Shown in pieces: positions 8,924 through 18,002 of a stretch of 64,000 nt of DNA. This stretch comes from Sandaracinobacteroides hominis. GTDB lineage: Bacteria > Pseudomonadota > Alphaproteobacteria > Sphingomonadales > Sphingomonadaceae. The stretch is from assembly GCF_016464365.1 (NCBI RefSeq), contig NZ_JADCUC010000004.1:186001-250000 (forward strand). The letters run 5' to 3'. Made by a program: the position numbers and the translations under genes. Every line of letters starts with the position of its first letter. Positions within the stretch are counted from its first letter, which is position 1. The notes beneath the pieces were generated by a model that was not told where the DNA came from, did not search any database, and saw only the letters and a list, made by a program, of their open reading frames with translations.

Positions 8924-10594
8924 ATGGCCAGGATGTATCCGCAGCCGCTTCCGGCGGATGTACTTGATAACCCGTATCGAGAAGCGGAGATCGAAGTCTA
9001 TGAACGCCTTCGAACTCAGTTGCCTGACGACTATGTCTGTTACTACTCGCGTCCCTGGCTTGGGCTCCATCCGAATGGCGAAGAGAAGGATGGAGAGGCT
9101 GATTTTGTCGTTGCGCACCCGGCCCGCGGATTCCTGACGATCGAGGTTAAGGGCGGCACGGTTCGGCGCGAAGAGGTCACCGAACGCTGGACGTCAACGA
9201 ACCGTCTTCGCATTACCAACGTGATAAAAGATCCGGTCAGGCAGGCACGCGAAAGCAAGTACGAACTGCTGAAGAAGTTCAAGCAGCAACCGGGCTGGAA
9301 CAAGCGGTTCGTAACTGCACGCTATGGCGTGATCCTGACCGACAGCGCAAAGCCGGATAGCGATCTGGGGCCGGGAATGCCGCTGCGGCTCTTTCTTTTT
9401 GGTGAGCAGCTCAAATATCTCCGCGAATGGGTAGATGCCCGATTGGCTGCACCTGGTGACGCAAGCGATACGCCCGGTCTGGGGCTTGGCGAAGACGGCA
9501 TGCGTGCACTTCATGAAATGCTTGCAGGACGCATTGAGCTCCGGCCGAGCCTGGCCCGGGGTTTCCGTAACGATCACCGACAGATTGAGCGCCTGACAGC
9601 AGACCAGGTCGACATTCTCGACATGTTTGATGGCACCAATCGCATGGCAATCGCAGGCGGCGCCGGGACAGGTAAGACGATACTGGCCATGGAGAAGGCC
9701 GCCCGGCTGTCAGAAGCCGGACACCGGACACTGCTGACCTGCTACAATGCCCCGCTGGGGCGTTATCTCGAACGCATCACTGCAGAAGTTCCCTTGCTTC
9801 AGACTGGTAGCTTCCACGCATTCTGCGACCGTTTAAGGCGCGAGGCAGGAATTGCCATCTCCGGAGAGGGCCAGCATTTTCTGGATCAGCTGCCAGCCGC
9901 ACTGGAGGCGGCAGTCGCCAAACGCCCTGAGCTGCGCTTCGACGCGATAATTGTCGACGAGGGACAGGATTTCAAAGAAGAGTGGATTGAACTTCTCGAG
10001 CGGTGCCTCAACAATCCCGAAACAGGCTGCTTTTACGTATTCTATGACGACAACCAGCGACTCTATGACCGGCGCGGCCGCGCCATCGCAGGTATTCCCA
10101 CAAGCCCGTTGCACCTCATACGGAATTTCCGGAACACGCGCTCCATACATGGCGTCGCAAAGAACTGGTACGCGGGAAGGATGACACGGGCGATAGGTCC
10201 GGAGGGGACGCCGGTTGAATGGATAGCCACGGATAAGGGCAAAGGTGGTGCCACCGCTCTGGAGGAACTGCTTCAAAATCTGCTGAACAGACATGGACTG
10301 GCGCCGGGTTCCATCGCCGTCCTGACAGCAGAATCAACGCGCGGTCATCCGATAATTCATGGCGGAAGGATCGCCGGAATTGAGGTGACTGACGCGAACG
10401 AGCCGCATAGTGACCGTCTGATTTTTGACACAGTGCGACGGTTCAAAGGCCTGGAGCGTCCAGCCATAATTCTCATCGACGCAGATGAACTTATTGATGC
10501 TGAACTGACCTACGTCGGGCTTAGTCGTGCCAGCATTTACCTGGCTGTGCTGGGACCATCTTCAGATCTGTTGCGGCTTCGCGCCGAACGCTGA
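8924..10594 (+). CDS. NERD-domain nuclease fused to UvrD-like helicase
   Basis: The 556-residue protein begins at an ATG three bases after the DrmB stop. Residues about 1-170 form a NERD (nuclease-related) domain: GEADFVVAHPARGFLTIEVKGG carries the acidic residue and ExK expected of a PD-(D/E)xK-like fold. Residues about 230-556 are an SF1 helicase core with AIAGGAGTGKT (Lys near 251), Walker B IIVDEGQD (about 343-349), and a C-terminal VRRFKGLERPAIILID and YVGLSRAS. It would be the nuclease arm of the operon: a DNA-cutting domain coupled to a motor. NERD-helicase fusions recur in defence islands. As last gene of the operon it may replace the PLD nuclease DrmC of canonical DISARM; that replacement is inference. 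Confidence 0.87.
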   Translation: MARMYPQPLPADVLDNPYREAEIEVYERLRTQLPDDYVCYYSRPWLGLHPNGEEKDGEADFVVAHPARGFLTIEVKGGTVRREEVTERWTSTNRLRITNVIKDPVRQARESKYELLKKFKQQPGWNKRFVTARYGVILTDSAKPDSDLGPGMPLRLFLFGEQLKYLREWVDARLAAPGDASDTPGLGLGEDGMRALHEMLAGRIELRPSLARGFRNDHRQIERLTADQVDILDMFDGTNRMAIAGGAGTGKTILAMEKAARLSEAGHRTLLTCYNAPLGRYLERITAEVPLLQTGSFHAFCDRLRREAGIAISGEGQHFLDQLPAALEAAVAKRPELRFDAIIVDEGQDFKEEWIELLERCLNNPETGCFYVFYDDNQRLYDRRGRAIAGIPTSPLHLIRNFRNTRSIHGVAKNWYAGRMTRAIGPEGTPVEWIATDKGKGGATALEELLQNLLNRHGLAPGSIAVLTAESTRGHPIIHGGRIAGIEVTDANEPHSDRLIFDTVRRFKGLERPAIILIDADELIDAELTYVGLSRASIYLAVLGPSSDLLRLRAER

Positions 10595-10673
10595 GCAGGA
10601 CAGGACGCAACAAAATATGCAATTCAGTCGGCGTTCGGAGCACCGGTAACGCCGGACATAGGCGGCGATGCCG

Positions 10674-10757
10674 GCTCCAGACCAATTCGTAAAGCTCGTC
10701 TCGCGAGAGCTGAATGTTTCGGATGGCGTCAGTCCTATTCCCGATCATGCCGACCAC
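10674..10757 (-). pseudogene. Truncated N-terminus of a DELYELVW-type protein
   Basis: Read on the minus strand from the ATG at 10757, the frame gives SRDELYELVWSR, a conserved N-terminal motif of a common helix-turn-helix protein family. The continuation usual in that family is missing and the frame becomes unrelated sequence after the Trp-Ser. It lies just downstream of the defence operon, a typical place for a gene broken by island insertion. I support only the 28-codon match. Confidence 0.4.
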
Positions 10758-11158
10758 TCCTGGACCGGAAGCTATAAGATGTCAGTCGCTTTACCTTTGC
10801 GTTGACCAGATCTGATCGGCCGCAGAGGCCTCATTTCCGGAGCGATAGGAGCAAGACCCCCAGGCTGCGCTTGCATTTCACGTCTCCCGATATAGTCTGT
10901 TCGGGTGGTGCTTTGGGCGCCACCGAGGCGTGAGAACCTCGCTTGGGAGAATCGACGCCATGGCATCCGGCCGGGTGGCCGATGCGTATGTCCAGGCCGC
11001 TTGCGGCTAAAGGCGTCGGCGCATGTCTCAAGCATGTTCTCAACACCCGGCTCCCGCCGGCTCCGCTTCGAACCTTCGAACGGGGCAGGCATGGGCGACA
11101 GGCTGACCACTTTCCAGCACACTTCTTTGCCCGACCATGCCGCAAGGGATGCCGGCGC
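10758..11158 (+). other. Intergenic region before sigma factor gene
   Basis: I see no convincing gene here. Open frames in both directions lack family motifs. It must contain the promoter of the sigma/FecR operon. A 72-codon upstream extension of the sigma frame is open but unlike any sigma factor N-terminus. Confidence 0.4.
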
Positions 11159-11746
11159 ATGCGCCTGATCCCGGATGAGATGGAGGCGCTGCTGACACCG
11201 CGCCTTGCCGAAGGGGACCCGATCCCGCCCGATGACCGCCTGGCTGCCGGGTCGGTGCTGGCACTCGAAGACCTGTACCACTCGCAAAAGCCGCGGCTGC
11301 TGCGCTATTTTACGCGCCGGACTGACGGGCAGGAGGCGGGCGACCTTCTGCAGGAGAGCTTCTCGCGTCTTGCAGGAACGGCAGCGGAGCCGGGCAAAGT
11401 GATCGAGGAACCGGAAGCCTATCTGAACCGGATCGCGACAAACCTGCTCCGCAACCGCGCAAAGTCCGCCCTGCAACGCTCGCTCGGTCATCATATTCCC
11501 GTCGAAGAAGCAAATCTCAGAGCCCCTGACCTGGTGGCAGCTCTTGAAGCCCGGGATCTGCTCAACCGCATCCAGTCGGCGCTCCTGAAGCTGAGCCCCA
11601 GGACACGCGACATTTTTCTGGCGCACAGGGTGGATGGTCTCAGCTACAGGGAGATCGCGACCAGCATGGGGCTGAGCGTCAAGGGCGTCGAGTGGCACAT
11701 GACGAAGGCAATAGCCCATGTCGATCGCGTGATGAGGCGGCGCTGA
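11159..11746 (+). CDS. ECF sigma factor, FecI type
   Basis: I chose the ATG at 11159 (195 residues; AAGGGA about ten bases upstream) over the longer frame because the family begins near here. Sigma region 2 is seen in PRLLRYFTRRTDGQEAGDLL with ESFSRLA after it. Region 4 is ALLKLSPRTRDIFLAHRVDG followed by LSYREIATSMGLSVKGVEWH. FecI-type sigma factors direct RNA polymerase to an outer-membrane receptor gene when the receptor signals substrate through FecR. The next gene is a FecR homologue starting in the TGATG overlap, then the TonB receptor with an N-terminal signalling domain: a complete surface-signalling trio, probably sensing the lasso peptide. Confidence 0.92.
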   Translation: MRLIPDEMEALLTPRLAEGDPIPPDDRLAAGSVLALEDLYHSQKPRLLRYFTRRTDGQEAGDLLQESFSRLAGTAAEPGKVIEEPEAYLNRIATNLLRNRAKSALQRSLGHHIPVEEANLRAPDLVAALEARDLLNRIQSALLKLSPRTRDIFLAHRVDGLSYREIATSMGLSVKGVEWHMTKAIAHVDRVMRRR

Positions 11747-12750
11747 TGGCGCCATCCGGGGCAGGGCGCCGCACGGATGAAGCGGTGCGGCAGGAGGCAA
11801 TTGCCTGGCTTGCCCGACTCCGCGCGCCTGATGGTGGCACCGACCACCAGGCCTTTGAGGACTGGTATGCTGCAGATCCGCGGCATGCCGACATCTATGA
11901 CGACGTCCTTAAGAACTGGGAGGCGATGGCGGTCGCTGGCGAGACGCCGGCAGCGCAGGCTCGTCAAAAGCCGTCCCGTCCCCCGTCATCCCGGCTGATA
12001 GCGTGGACCGCGGTGGCAGCTGCAGTGGCGGCCGCGCTGCTTCTCGTACCGGGAAGTCCCCTGAACCTGTCAGGACCTTCGAGTTCCGAAGCGCAGACAT
12101 TGCTTGCAAGCCATGTCGGCGAAATCCGCAACGTCGACCTGCCTGACGGGTCTCAGGTCACGCTCGATACCGACAGCCGGCTGACCATCCTCTATACGGA
12201 CAGCGAGCGGCGGCTTCGCCTCGAGAGCGGACGCGCCCGTTTCCGCGTGGTACATGGCGACTCGCGCGCGTTTCTCGTCGAGGCCGGCTCGACCGAGGTG
12301 ATCGCGCACGGCACCGTTTTCGACGTGGATGTCGCGGGTAGTAAGGTTGCTGTCTCGCTGCTTGAAGGGTCAGTCGAAGTCCGGCCACAGTCGGCAGCTG
12401 TGGCATCGAGACCTTCTGCATCCACGGTCCTCAAGCCGGGTCAGCATCTTTTGGTCGCGCAAGGCCAGGTGCCGCAGCCGCTGAAGACGGAGGAGCCGCG
12501 CTGGACTTCAGGCATGCTGTCCTTCGAGGATGCCGAACTGAGTGACGTGGTCTCAGCCGCCAACCGCTATAGCGAGGTGAAGATCCTGATTTCCGATCCT
12601 GCGATCGGCCGGCTGCGGTTCAGCGGTACCTTCGACCCGCGCGAACCCGACGATTTGGCGCAGTCGCTGGCCCGCATCTTCAACCTCCGGCTGGATCGCG
12701 ACTCTGACGGGATGATCTATCTCCAGCCATCGGCAGCCACGGAAAAATAG
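11746..12750 (+). CDS. FecR-family anti-sigma regulator
   Basis: The ATG at 11746 overlaps the sigma stop and gives 334 residues. The cytoplasmic N-terminus has the family DUF4880-like region: EAIAWLARLRAPDGG, then FEDWYAADPRHADIYDDV. One transmembrane helix follows (about residues 85-105, LIAWTAVAAAVAAALLLVPG). Then comes the periplasmic FecR domain, with DLPDGSQVTLDTDSRLTI and RARFRVVHGDSRAFLVEAG. The C-terminal region (SAANRYSEVKILISDPAIG and on) resembles the STN-binding domain that contacts the receptor. It holds the sigma factor until the receptor signals. Confidence 0.92.
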   Translation: MAPSGAGRRTDEAVRQEAIAWLARLRAPDGGTDHQAFEDWYAADPRHADIYDDVLKNWEAMAVAGETPAAQARQKPSRPPSSRLIAWTAVAAAVAAALLLVPGSPLNLSGPSSSEAQTLLASHVGEIRNVDLPDGSQVTLDTDSRLTILYTDSERRLRLESGRARFRVVHGDSRAFLVEAGSTEVIAHGTVFDVDVAGSKVAVSLLEGSVEVRPQSAAVASRPSASTVLKPGQHLLVAQGQVPQPLKTEEPRWTSGMLSFEDAELSDVVSAANRYSEVKILISDPAIGRLRFSGTFDPREPDDLAQSLARIFNLRLDRDSDGMIYLQPSAATEK

Positions 12751-12825
12751 TCCCAGGGTAACGCCCGCCTCGATTGTCAAACCCTCCGAACGGCGCCGCA
12801 ACGACGCGCCGGGAGGGAGATGACA

Positions 12826-15390
12826 ATGGTACTATTGCAAGGGGCGGTTCTGGCCGCCGCCATTTCTGTCACTCTGGCGCCGGCTGCAACCGCAGCGGCT
12901 GGTGAGATCAGCCAGGCACAGCGGCACAGCTATCAACTGCCGGCCCAGCCGCTGTCGGATTCGCTCCGCGCGGTCGCACTGACCTCCGGACGGAACATCG
13001 TGGCGCCTGCCGAATTGCTGCAAGGGCGTCAGGCGCCTGCCCTTCAGGGCGAGTATGCGCCCGAAGAGGCCGTGACGATCCTGCTACAGGGAAGCGGACT
13101 TGGCTATCGGGCCGTGGGCGGCGGGCTGGTGATCGAATCTCCGACGCCAGTCACTGTTCTCGAGGGCTCGGACATCATCGTGACCGGCAGCCGCATTCGC
13201 GGAGCGCCGATTTCGTCGCCTGTCATCCGCCTCGACCAGCAGGCCATGCGCGATGCCGGGCAGGCCGGGCTCGCCGAAGCGTTGAAAACCATTCCCCAGA
13301 ACTTCGGCGGCGGGCAGAATCCCGGCGTCGGTTTCAACGTGCCCGCGACCAGCGGGGTCAATGTCGGCGGCGCCTCCACCATCAATCTTCGGGGCCTTGG
13401 AAGTGACGCCACCCTGACCCTGCTCAACGGCAACCGTCTCGCCTACAACGGCACGCGCCAGGGTATCGACGTGTCGTCTATTCCAATGGACATGGTCGAC
13501 CGCGTCGAAGTGGTCGCCGACGGAGCCTCTGCGCTCTACGGGTCGGACGCCGTCGCAGGTGTTGCCAACATCATCCTGAAACGGGATTTTGACGGGCTGC
13601 AGCTGCGCGCCAATATCGGCGCTGCGACCGATGGCGGCTATCTCGATCAGCGCTACAGCGCCACCGCAGGCCAGCGCTGGTCGAGTGGCGGGGTGATTGC
13701 GGCTTACGAATATGCGCACAACACGCAGATCCTGTCGGATGACCGGTCGTTCACCGCGTCTCGACCCGGACTCACCCTCTATCCCGCATCCCGCCGGCAT
13801 GCGGTTGCCCTGTCCGCCCATCAGGCCCTGACGGATCGTCTGGAATTCTCGGTCGACGGCATTTTCAACAAGCGGTGGAGCGTCTCGATGATACCGCTCA
13901 ATGCCGCAGGCAACCTCAATGTCAGCCGCTACGAATATCATACCACCAGCGAGTCCCTCGCCATCGCCCCGCGGCTCCGGCTTGATATCGGCGAGAGCTG
14001 GCGGGTTTCGCTCTCCGGCGTCTACGGGGAAGAGACCGTCAACCTGGCGCGCTATACCTATACCAACAACGTGCAAACCGGGATCGTGCCGGTCTGCTAT
14101 TGCAACAACGGGCGCTCCGTCGAACTATCCGCCGACGGAAACATCTTCAGCCTGCCTGGCGGGCCTGCAAAGCTGGCGGTCGGGGCGGGCTATCGCGACA
14201 ATGTCTTTGTCGCCGACAGCGGCCCGGGCGACCCGGGCAACGTTCAGGCCTCGCAGGACAGCTATTATCTCTACGGCGAGATCAGCCTGCCCCTCGTTTC
14301 CCCGGAACAAGCGATCGGCGGTGTTCATCGCCTGAATCTGTCGGGTGCGCTGCGACACGAGCGTTATCCCGGAATTGACTCGGTGGTGACCCCGAAGCTC
14401 GGGATCATTTACGCGCCGGTCGCGGATGTGGCGTTGAAGGGCAGCTGGGGGCGTTCCTTCCGCGCCCCCACACTCTTCCAGCAATATCAGGTGCTGTCCG
14501 CCATTCTATATCCGGCCACCAGTCTTGGTGGAACGGGCTATCCGGCCGGGTCGACGGCGCTTGCCCTCACCGGCGGCAATCCGGACCTGAAGCCCGAACA
14601 TGCCGAAACCTGGATGGCGACCTTCGAATATGCGCCGGCCTCAGTTCCCGGGCTCAGTGCCCAGTTTGGCTACTTCTCGGTCCGCTACAAGGACCGGATC
14701 GTCCAGCCGATTTCCTATTTCTCCCAGGCGCTGAGCGACCCGCTCTACGCCCCGCAGGTACAGCGGTCGCCCGACGCTGCGGCTGTTGCAGCAGCCGTTG
14801 CAAGTGCCGCCCAGTTCTTCAACGCGACCGGTCGCCCGCTCGACTCGGCAACGGTCGTCGCGATCGTCGACGGGGCAAATGTGAATGCCGGCCGGCAGAC
14901 CGTCCAGGGGCTGGACATGCTGATCAACTACAGCACGGACCTTGGCAATGATCGGGGTTCGCTCGCCGCAATGGTGAACGCGAGCTATCTCACCAGCGAC
15001 CAGCAGACGTCGGCCGATGCCCGGGTCGTCCAGAAAGCCGGGACACTCTTCAACCCGCCACACTGGCGCGCGAGAGGCGGGCTGACCTGGAGCCGGAGCG
15101 AGCTCACGCTCAACAGCACCTTCAGCCTGATTGGCGGCGTTATCGATGCGCGGACCGCTGCGCCCGTGCCGGTCTCCGGAATGACGACACTGGACCTGAC
15201 AGCCCGATATCGCTTTGCACCCGATAAAGGGGCACTCGCAGGTCTGGAACTCAGCCTCTCGGCCTGGAACATCTTCAACGACAAGCCCGGTACAATCGCA
15301 ACCTCGCTTCCCTATGACGCGGGCTTTGATTCCACGAACTATTCGGCCGTGGGGCGCCTCATCAGCTTCGGGATCTCGAAATCATGGTGA
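12826..15390 (+). CDS. TonB-dependent receptor with N-terminal STN signalling domain
   Basis: Two in-frame ATGs lie at 12820 and 12826. The second has better spacing from GGAGGGAG and begins a clean signal peptide ending near LAPAATAAA (854 residues). The STN signalling domain follows (about residues 30-105, YQLPAQPLSDSLRAVALTSG). Next is the plug, with VVADGASALYGSDAVAGVAN, then a 22-strand barrel ending in a C-terminal Trp. The FecA-like architecture with FecI/FecR genes upstream means transport is coupled to transcription. In proteobacterial lasso clusters this receptor is thought to import the cognate lasso peptide, which the isopeptidase encoded next then opens; its 3' end overlaps that gene. 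Confidence 0.92.
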   Translation: MVLLQGAVLAAAISVTLAPAATAAAGEISQAQRHSYQLPAQPLSDSLRAVALTSGRNIVAPAELLQGRQAPALQGEYAPEEAVTILLQGSGLGYRAVGGGLVIESPTPVTVLEGSDIIVTGSRIRGAPISSPVIRLDQQAMRDAGQAGLAEALKTIPQNFGGGQNPGVGFNVPATSGVNVGGASTINLRGLGSDATLTLLNGNRLAYNGTRQGIDVSSIPMDMVDRVEVVADGASALYGSDAVAGVANIILKRDFDGLQLRANIGAATDGGYLDQRYSATAGQRWSSGGVIAAYEYAHNTQILSDDRSFTASRPGLTLYPASRRHAVALSAHQALTDRLEFSVDGIFNKRWSVSMIPLNAAGNLNVSRYEYHTTSESLAIAPRLRLDIGESWRVSLSGVYGEETVNLARYTYTNNVQTGIVPVCYCNNGRSVELSADGNIFSLPGGPAKLAVGAGYRDNVFVADSGPGDPGNVQASQDSYYLYGEISLPLVSPEQAIGGVHRLNLSGALRHERYPGIDSVVTPKLGIIYAPVADVALKGSWGRSFRAPTLFQQYQVLSAILYPATSLGGTGYPAGSTALALTGGNPDLKPEHAETWMATFEYAPASVPGLSAQFGYFSVRYKDRIVQPISYFSQALSDPLYAPQVQRSPDAAAVAAAVASAAQFFNATGRPLDSATVVAIVDGANVNAGRQTVQGLDMLINYSTDLGNDRGSLAAMVNASYLTSDQQTSADARVVQKAGTLFNPPHWRARGGLTWSRSELTLNSTFSLIGGVIDARTAAPVPVSGMTTLDLTARYRFAPDKGALAGLELSLSAWNIFNDKPGTIATSLPYDAGFDSTNYSAVGRLISFGISKSW

Positions 15391-17534
15391 GCCCGGGCCG
15401 TAGACAGCGGGCAACCCTGAAAAAGGGCTGCCTGCTGCTCGCGGGCGGGCTTCTTGCCCTGGTATCGCACCGGGTACATGCCGGCTGCGCCGATATCCTG
15501 CCCGCATCCGGTCCGCCTCCTGCCGGTGCAGCCCGGGACGTCAAACCGGATGACATCCTGCGATTGCGAGATATCGGTCAGCCGGATGGATCCATGTTCG
15601 GACAGCCAGGCTCGCTCGGGATCTCGCCCGACGGAAAGCATGCGGCCTTCATCCTGAGCCGCGCAGATCCGGCTTCGAACAGCTACTGCCGGGCTCTGAT
15701 CGTCATCGACCTTGATCGTCCCGCAAATCCTCGCATTCTCGACCAGGGCGGCGAGCTGATCACCAGCATCGTGAACCTCCGTGGCATCCGATCGGACAGT
15801 GGCTTTCCGGCGCCTGTGACCCCGGCCTGGTCTCCGGACGGCAACCAGGTTGTCTGGCTGCGTCGCGACAATGGCATAACGCAGGTCTGGCGCGCCCGGG
15901 CGAATGGTACACGCGGGGAGGCGGTGACCCGCTCCGCCACCGATATCACCGATGTTGCGTGGAACGAGGATGGCTCGCGCATCCTCTTTCTCACCCAGCC
16001 CGACCTTGAAGCGGTCCGCCAGAAGATCGCCCTGGAAGGGCAGTCAGGCTGGCTGTACGACGACCGCTTCGCTCCAACCGATGGGCTTTTGCCGCAATTG
16101 CCCGGCCCGCTGCCCAACCAGTTGTTGTCAGCTGACCCCGCCACCGGGGCTGTCCGGGAACCTACCGACAGGGAGCGGAGGTACTGGAAGGCCCGCGACG
16201 AACTGCGGAATGCCGCGCTTCCGTCAGCGATCACCGCAACCGGTCGCAAAGCCTGGACCAGTCGCGCGGAGGGCGCCCTTTTCGGCGCACTCAGCCTGTC
16301 AGTGGATGGAAAAGACGGGCGTCCGATCCGGTGCGAAAATGAAGCCTGCAACGGCGGCTTCACGGGAGTTTGGTGGGATGAGACTGGCGAAGAGCTGCGC
16401 TTCCTGCGCCGGGAAGGCCAGGCAAACGGGGACCTCGGATTCTATCGATGGACGCCCGGTAAGGGTGATCCGGAGCGCCTCCGCCTGACCAGCGATGTCC
16501 TGCACGGCTGTGTTCCGGCGGCGCATGATCTGATCTGCACGTCAGAGAATCCCAATACGCCCAGACATCTGGTGCGGCTTGATCCGGCGACGGGACAAAC
16601 CACCCCAGTCTTTGACCCCAATCCGGAATTCCGCGCCATCCGGCTGGGCGAGGTCCGGCGCCTGTTCTGGAAGAATGACCGCGGCCTCGAAGCCTGGGGC
16701 GACCTTGTGCTGCCGCCCGGATATGACGGGCGTAGCCGGCTGCCGCTCATTGTCGTGCAATACACCAGCCTCGGCTTCCTGCGCGGGGGCACCGGAGACG
16801 AATACCCGATCTTTCCGCTCGCCTCCGAAGGATTCGCGGTCCTCAGTCTGCAGCAGCCCGACCTGTTCGCGAAAACGCTTCCCGGTATCCGGACGGTTGA
16901 GCAGCTGATCGCGGCGGGCAACAAGGACTGGGCCGAGCGTCGCAGCCTGCTGTCCTCACTCGAAACGGGCGTCGACAAGGCCATTGCCGCAGGCGTCGCC
17001 GATCCGGCGCGAATAGGCCTGACCGGGCTCAGCAACGGGGCGACCACCGTTCGTTTTGCCCTCATCAATAGCGATCGCTTTGCAGCCGCGTCGATCAGCA
17101 GCTGCTGCCTCGATCCGCAATCAGTGGCGATCTACGCCGGTCCTGCCGTTGCCAGACAGATGCGTTCGGTAGGTTTTCCGGAGCACGGCGACGACGCGCC
17201 GGAATTCTGGCAACCCTTCTCGATGGCCCGCAATGCTGCGCGCATGACGCGGCCGCTTCTCATGCAACTTGCCGACAGTGAATCGCTCATTGCGCTCGAA
17301 ACCTTCACCGCCCTGAAGGCGGCGGGCCAGCCCGTCGAAATGTTCGTTTTTCCCCGCGAACTCCATATCAAATGGCAACCCGTGCACCGGCGCGCCATTT
17401 ATCAGCGCAACATCGACTGGTTCAGGTTCTGGTTGCAAAATCGCATCGATCCTGACCTGGCGAAATCAGACCAGTATCGACGATGGACCGCCATGATGGC
17501 GCGCGCAGAGCCTGCCCCGACCCCAAATCCATAA
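15384..17534 (+). CDS. Lasso-peptide isopeptidase (prolyl-oligopeptidase fold)
   Basis: The 716-residue protein starts in an ATGGTGA overlap with the receptor stop. Residues about 1-35 form a signal peptide (KKGCLLLAGGLLALVSHRVHA). The middle is a beta-propeller-like region with repeated SPDG/NEDG blades (AWSPDGNQVVW, AWNEDGSRILF). The C-terminal alpha/beta hydrolase has GLTGLSNGATTV with nucleophile Ser550 and a candidate catalytic His661 in RELHIKW. Such enzymes (AtxE2 of astexins is the type example) cleave the isopeptide bond of threaded lasso peptides. The operon with a FecA-like receptor, and the cyclase and peptidase genes nearby, favour this over a general dipeptidyl peptidase. Confidence 0.85.
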   Translation: MVSPGRRQRATLKKGCLLLAGGLLALVSHRVHAGCADILPASGPPPAGAARDVKPDDILRLRDIGQPDGSMFGQPGSLGISPDGKHAAFILSRADPASNSYCRALIVIDLDRPANPRILDQGGELITSIVNLRGIRSDSGFPAPVTPAWSPDGNQVVWLRRDNGITQVWRARANGTRGEAVTRSATDITDVAWNEDGSRILFLTQPDLEAVRQKIALEGQSGWLYDDRFAPTDGLLPQLPGPLPNQLLSADPATGAVREPTDRERRYWKARDELRNAALPSAITATGRKAWTSRAEGALFGALSLSVDGKDGRPIRCENEACNGGFTGVWWDETGEELRFLRREGQANGDLGFYRWTPGKGDPERLRLTSDVLHGCVPAAHDLICTSENPNTPRHLVRLDPATGQTTPVFDPNPEFRAIRLGEVRRLFWKNDRGLEAWGDLVLPPGYDGRSRLPLIVVQYTSLGFLRGGTGDEYPIFPLASEGFAVLSLQQPDLFAKTLPGIRTVEQLIAAGNKDWAERRSLLSSLETGVDKAIAAGVADPARIGLTGLSNGATTVRFALINSDRFAAASISSCCLDPQSVAIYAGPAVARQMRSVGFPEHGDDAPEFWQPFSMARNAARMTRPLLMQLADSESLIALETFTALKAAGQPVEMFVFPRELHIKWQPVHRRAIYQRNIDWFRFWLQNRIDPDLAKSDQYRRWTAMMARAEPAPTPNP

Positions 17535-17550
17535 TCCTGATGCAGAGCTG

Positions 17551-17563
17551 TTCCAAATTGGAA
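17551..17563 (+). promoter_or_regulatory. Palindromic operator candidate of the toxin-antitoxin operon
   Basis: TTCCAAATTGGAA is a perfect inverted repeat with one central base, 53 bases upstream of the antitoxin ATG, with AT-rich TATATGG downstream as a possible -10 element. Antitoxins with an Xre domain usually repress their own promoter through such sites. Binding is inferred. Confidence 0.5.
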
Positions 17564-17615
17564 CAATGTGTGGTAAATGTGCCTATATGGATAGATTGGA
17601 AGGCGGGAGATACTC

Positions 17616-18002
17616 ATGGCTGCGTCCATTCCGCTTGTGTCAGTTGATCGCAAGGGTTTGACCGGCCCCGCGCTTCGGACGTTTTTCCGGATTGCCGAGG
17701 CCTGGAAGCTCAACGAGATGGAGCAGATGCGGCTGTTGGGTGTGGACAGTCGGTCGACGCTGCAAAACTGGAAGCGGGGCGCTGTATCCGCCATTCCCAA
17801 GGATGCCCTCGAGCGGATTTCCTACGTGCTGGGCATCTACAAGGGGCTGCAAATCCTCGTGCCACAAACGGCTGATGACTGGGTCCGCAAACCTAACATG
17901 GCAAAGCCGTTCGGGGGGCAAGCCGCGATCGAGCGCATGACGTCCGGGAATGTCGCTGATCTGTATGTCGTGCGGCAATATGTGGACGGGCAGCGCGGTT
18001 GA
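17616..18002 (+). CDS. Antitoxin, Xre/MbcA/ParS toxin-binding family
   Basis: The ATG at 17616 follows GGGAG and gives 128 residues. The N-terminal helical region resembles the Xre-like HTH (MEQMRLLGVDSRSTLQNWK with KRGAVSAIPKDALERI after it). The C-terminal MbcA/ParS toxin-binding part has WVRKPNMAKPFGGQAAIERM and ends with a GNVADLYVVRQYVDG segment. It should neutralise the RES toxin whose TTG start overlaps its stop, and bind DNA at the palindrome upstream. Confidence 0.88.
   Translation: MAASIPLVSVDRKGLTGPALRTFFRIAEAWKLNEMEQMRLLGVDSRSTLQNWKRGAVSAIPKDALERISYVLGIYKGLQILVPQTADDWVRKPNMAKPFGGQAAIERMTSGNVADLYVVRQYVDGQRG

Noticed and set aside
10772-11800. Long minus-strand open frame (342 codons) across the sigma factor gene
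   Set aside because: It is the antisense shadow of the sigma and FecR coding regions; its translation has no motifs and shadow frames are expected at high GC.
15384-17534. General dipeptidyl/prolyl oligopeptidase instead of lasso isopeptidase
   Set aside because: The fold is the same, but the overlap with a FecA-like receptor gene and the nearby lasso A-B-C genes make the isopeptidase role more likely.
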